From assembly GCA_023428655.1 (NCBI GenBank), contig JAEYXC010000292.1, positions 1 through 12,689 on the forward strand: a stretch of DNA of 12,689 bases. Reading direction: 5' to 3'. How positions within the stretch are numbered: position 1 is the stretch's first letter; each line of letters opens with the position of its first letter. This DNA is from Bacillota bacterium (lineage in GTDB: Bacteria > Bacillota > Clostridia > Lachnospirales > Lachnospiraceae). This document shows positions 12,374 through 12,689 of the stretch, piece by piece. Below the pieces are notes generated by a model that was not told where the DNA came from, searched no databases, and was given only the letters and a program-made list of their open reading frames with translations. The translations under genes and the position numbers were made by a program.

Positions 12374-12689
12374 ATGAATGAACAGTTAATTGATGAAATC
12401 ACAAAAGAGGTTTTCCGGCGTTTACAAGCAGTGGAGTTATCAAATCAGAATAGCAAAAAAACAATGCTTGTAATATCAGAGGGAAGCTATCCTATCCCTG
12501 ATTATATCAGAAGAGATTATCAAATCATTGTGACTGGTTCTATAAGCTCCTTACAAATATCAAACATTTATTCCATGGTCGAAGCTGCAGATTGCATACT
12601 AATCACTTCACTTTCTACAACACAATTAGCAAATCTTGCACTTGGCTGTGGGGAATGCGGGCTGCTAGAAGGTATTCGTTATGCATTAC
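12374..12689 (+). CDS. Eut-associated protein of unknown function, N-terminal part (runs off the window)
   Basis: An open frame from ATG 12374 continues to the end of the window (105 codons, no stop). Residues 1-18, MNEQLIDEITKEVFRRLQ, form an amphipathic helix much like the N-terminus of EutC (also MNEQ...) and the other encapsulation peptides here. It is followed by a short polar linker. The rest contains a beta strand KKTMLVISEG, then YQIIVTGSISSLQISNI, AADCILITSLSTTQLANLAL and GCGECGLLEG. This alternating alpha/beta pattern, with a glycine/cysteine-rich loop, resembles a Rossmann or flavoprotein-like fold. It may belong to the uncharacterised family found in Firmicutes eut operons, but I cannot confirm that. 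It is probably compartment cargo. The ribosome site is weak. Confidence 0.7.
   Translation, partial: MNEQLIDEITKEVFRRLQAVELSNQNSKKTMLVISEGSYPIPDYIRRDYQIIVTGSISSLQISNIYSMVEAADCILITSLSTTQLANLALGCGECGLLEGIRYAL

Overview
The window carries most of a Firmicutes-type ethanolamine utilization (eut) bacterial microcompartment operon, transcribed on the + strand. It is preceded by the 3' end of a pyruvate phosphate dikinase gene (ppdK) and a gene-poor, partly decayed spacer. The low GC content, strong AGGAGG-type ribosome sites, clostridial-type PPDK C-terminus and EutP/EutT/PduL-type gene set point to a clostridium, most likely of the Lachnospiraceae (inference from sequence character; no database search was possible).

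Positions 1-1400. The last 48 codons of ppdK are followed by a compact multi-branched inverted-repeat structure (164-279). The spacer then holds an orphan terminator-like hairpin (421-465) and a remnant of an AAC(3)-type aminoglycoside acetyltransferase on the minus strand (515-715). Next comes a small convergent module that looks like a type I toxin-antitoxin locus: a 29-residue hydrophobic peptide on the minus strand facing a short RNA on the plus strand, with a shared bidirectional terminator and near-identical RNA 5' ends. A second, diverged copy of the ppdK tail (1170-1229) with its own terminator closes the spacer.

Positions 1400-12689. A promoter (TTGACC / TAAAAT) with an overlapping palindrome starts the operon. 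Gene order is iron alcohol dehydrogenase (EutG/PduQ-like), eutS (apparently without an ATG/GTG/TTG start), eutP, eutA, eutB, eutC, eutL, a BMC-domain shell protein with an acidic linker and a Rho_N/SAP-like tail (EutK-like), CoA-acylating acetaldehyde dehydrogenase (eutE), eutM-like shell hexamer, eutT, pduL-type phosphotransacylase, and a truncated gene with an encapsulation-peptide-like N-terminus. Non-coding stretches before eutL, before eutM and after eutM each hold strong RNA hairpins, suggesting segmental control of shell-protein expression.

How it works together: EutBC, with adenosylcobalamin made by EutT and reactivation by EutA, splits ethanolamine to ammonia and acetaldehyde inside a shell built from EutS, EutL, EutM and the EutK-like protein. 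EutE oxidises acetaldehyde to acetyl-CoA and the iron ADH reduces it to ethanol, recycling NADH. PduL converts acetyl-CoA to acetyl phosphate and recycles CoA. Four proteins carry short amphipathic terminal helices that look like encapsulation peptides. No EutV/EutW regulator, EutH transporter or EutN pentamer lies in the window.
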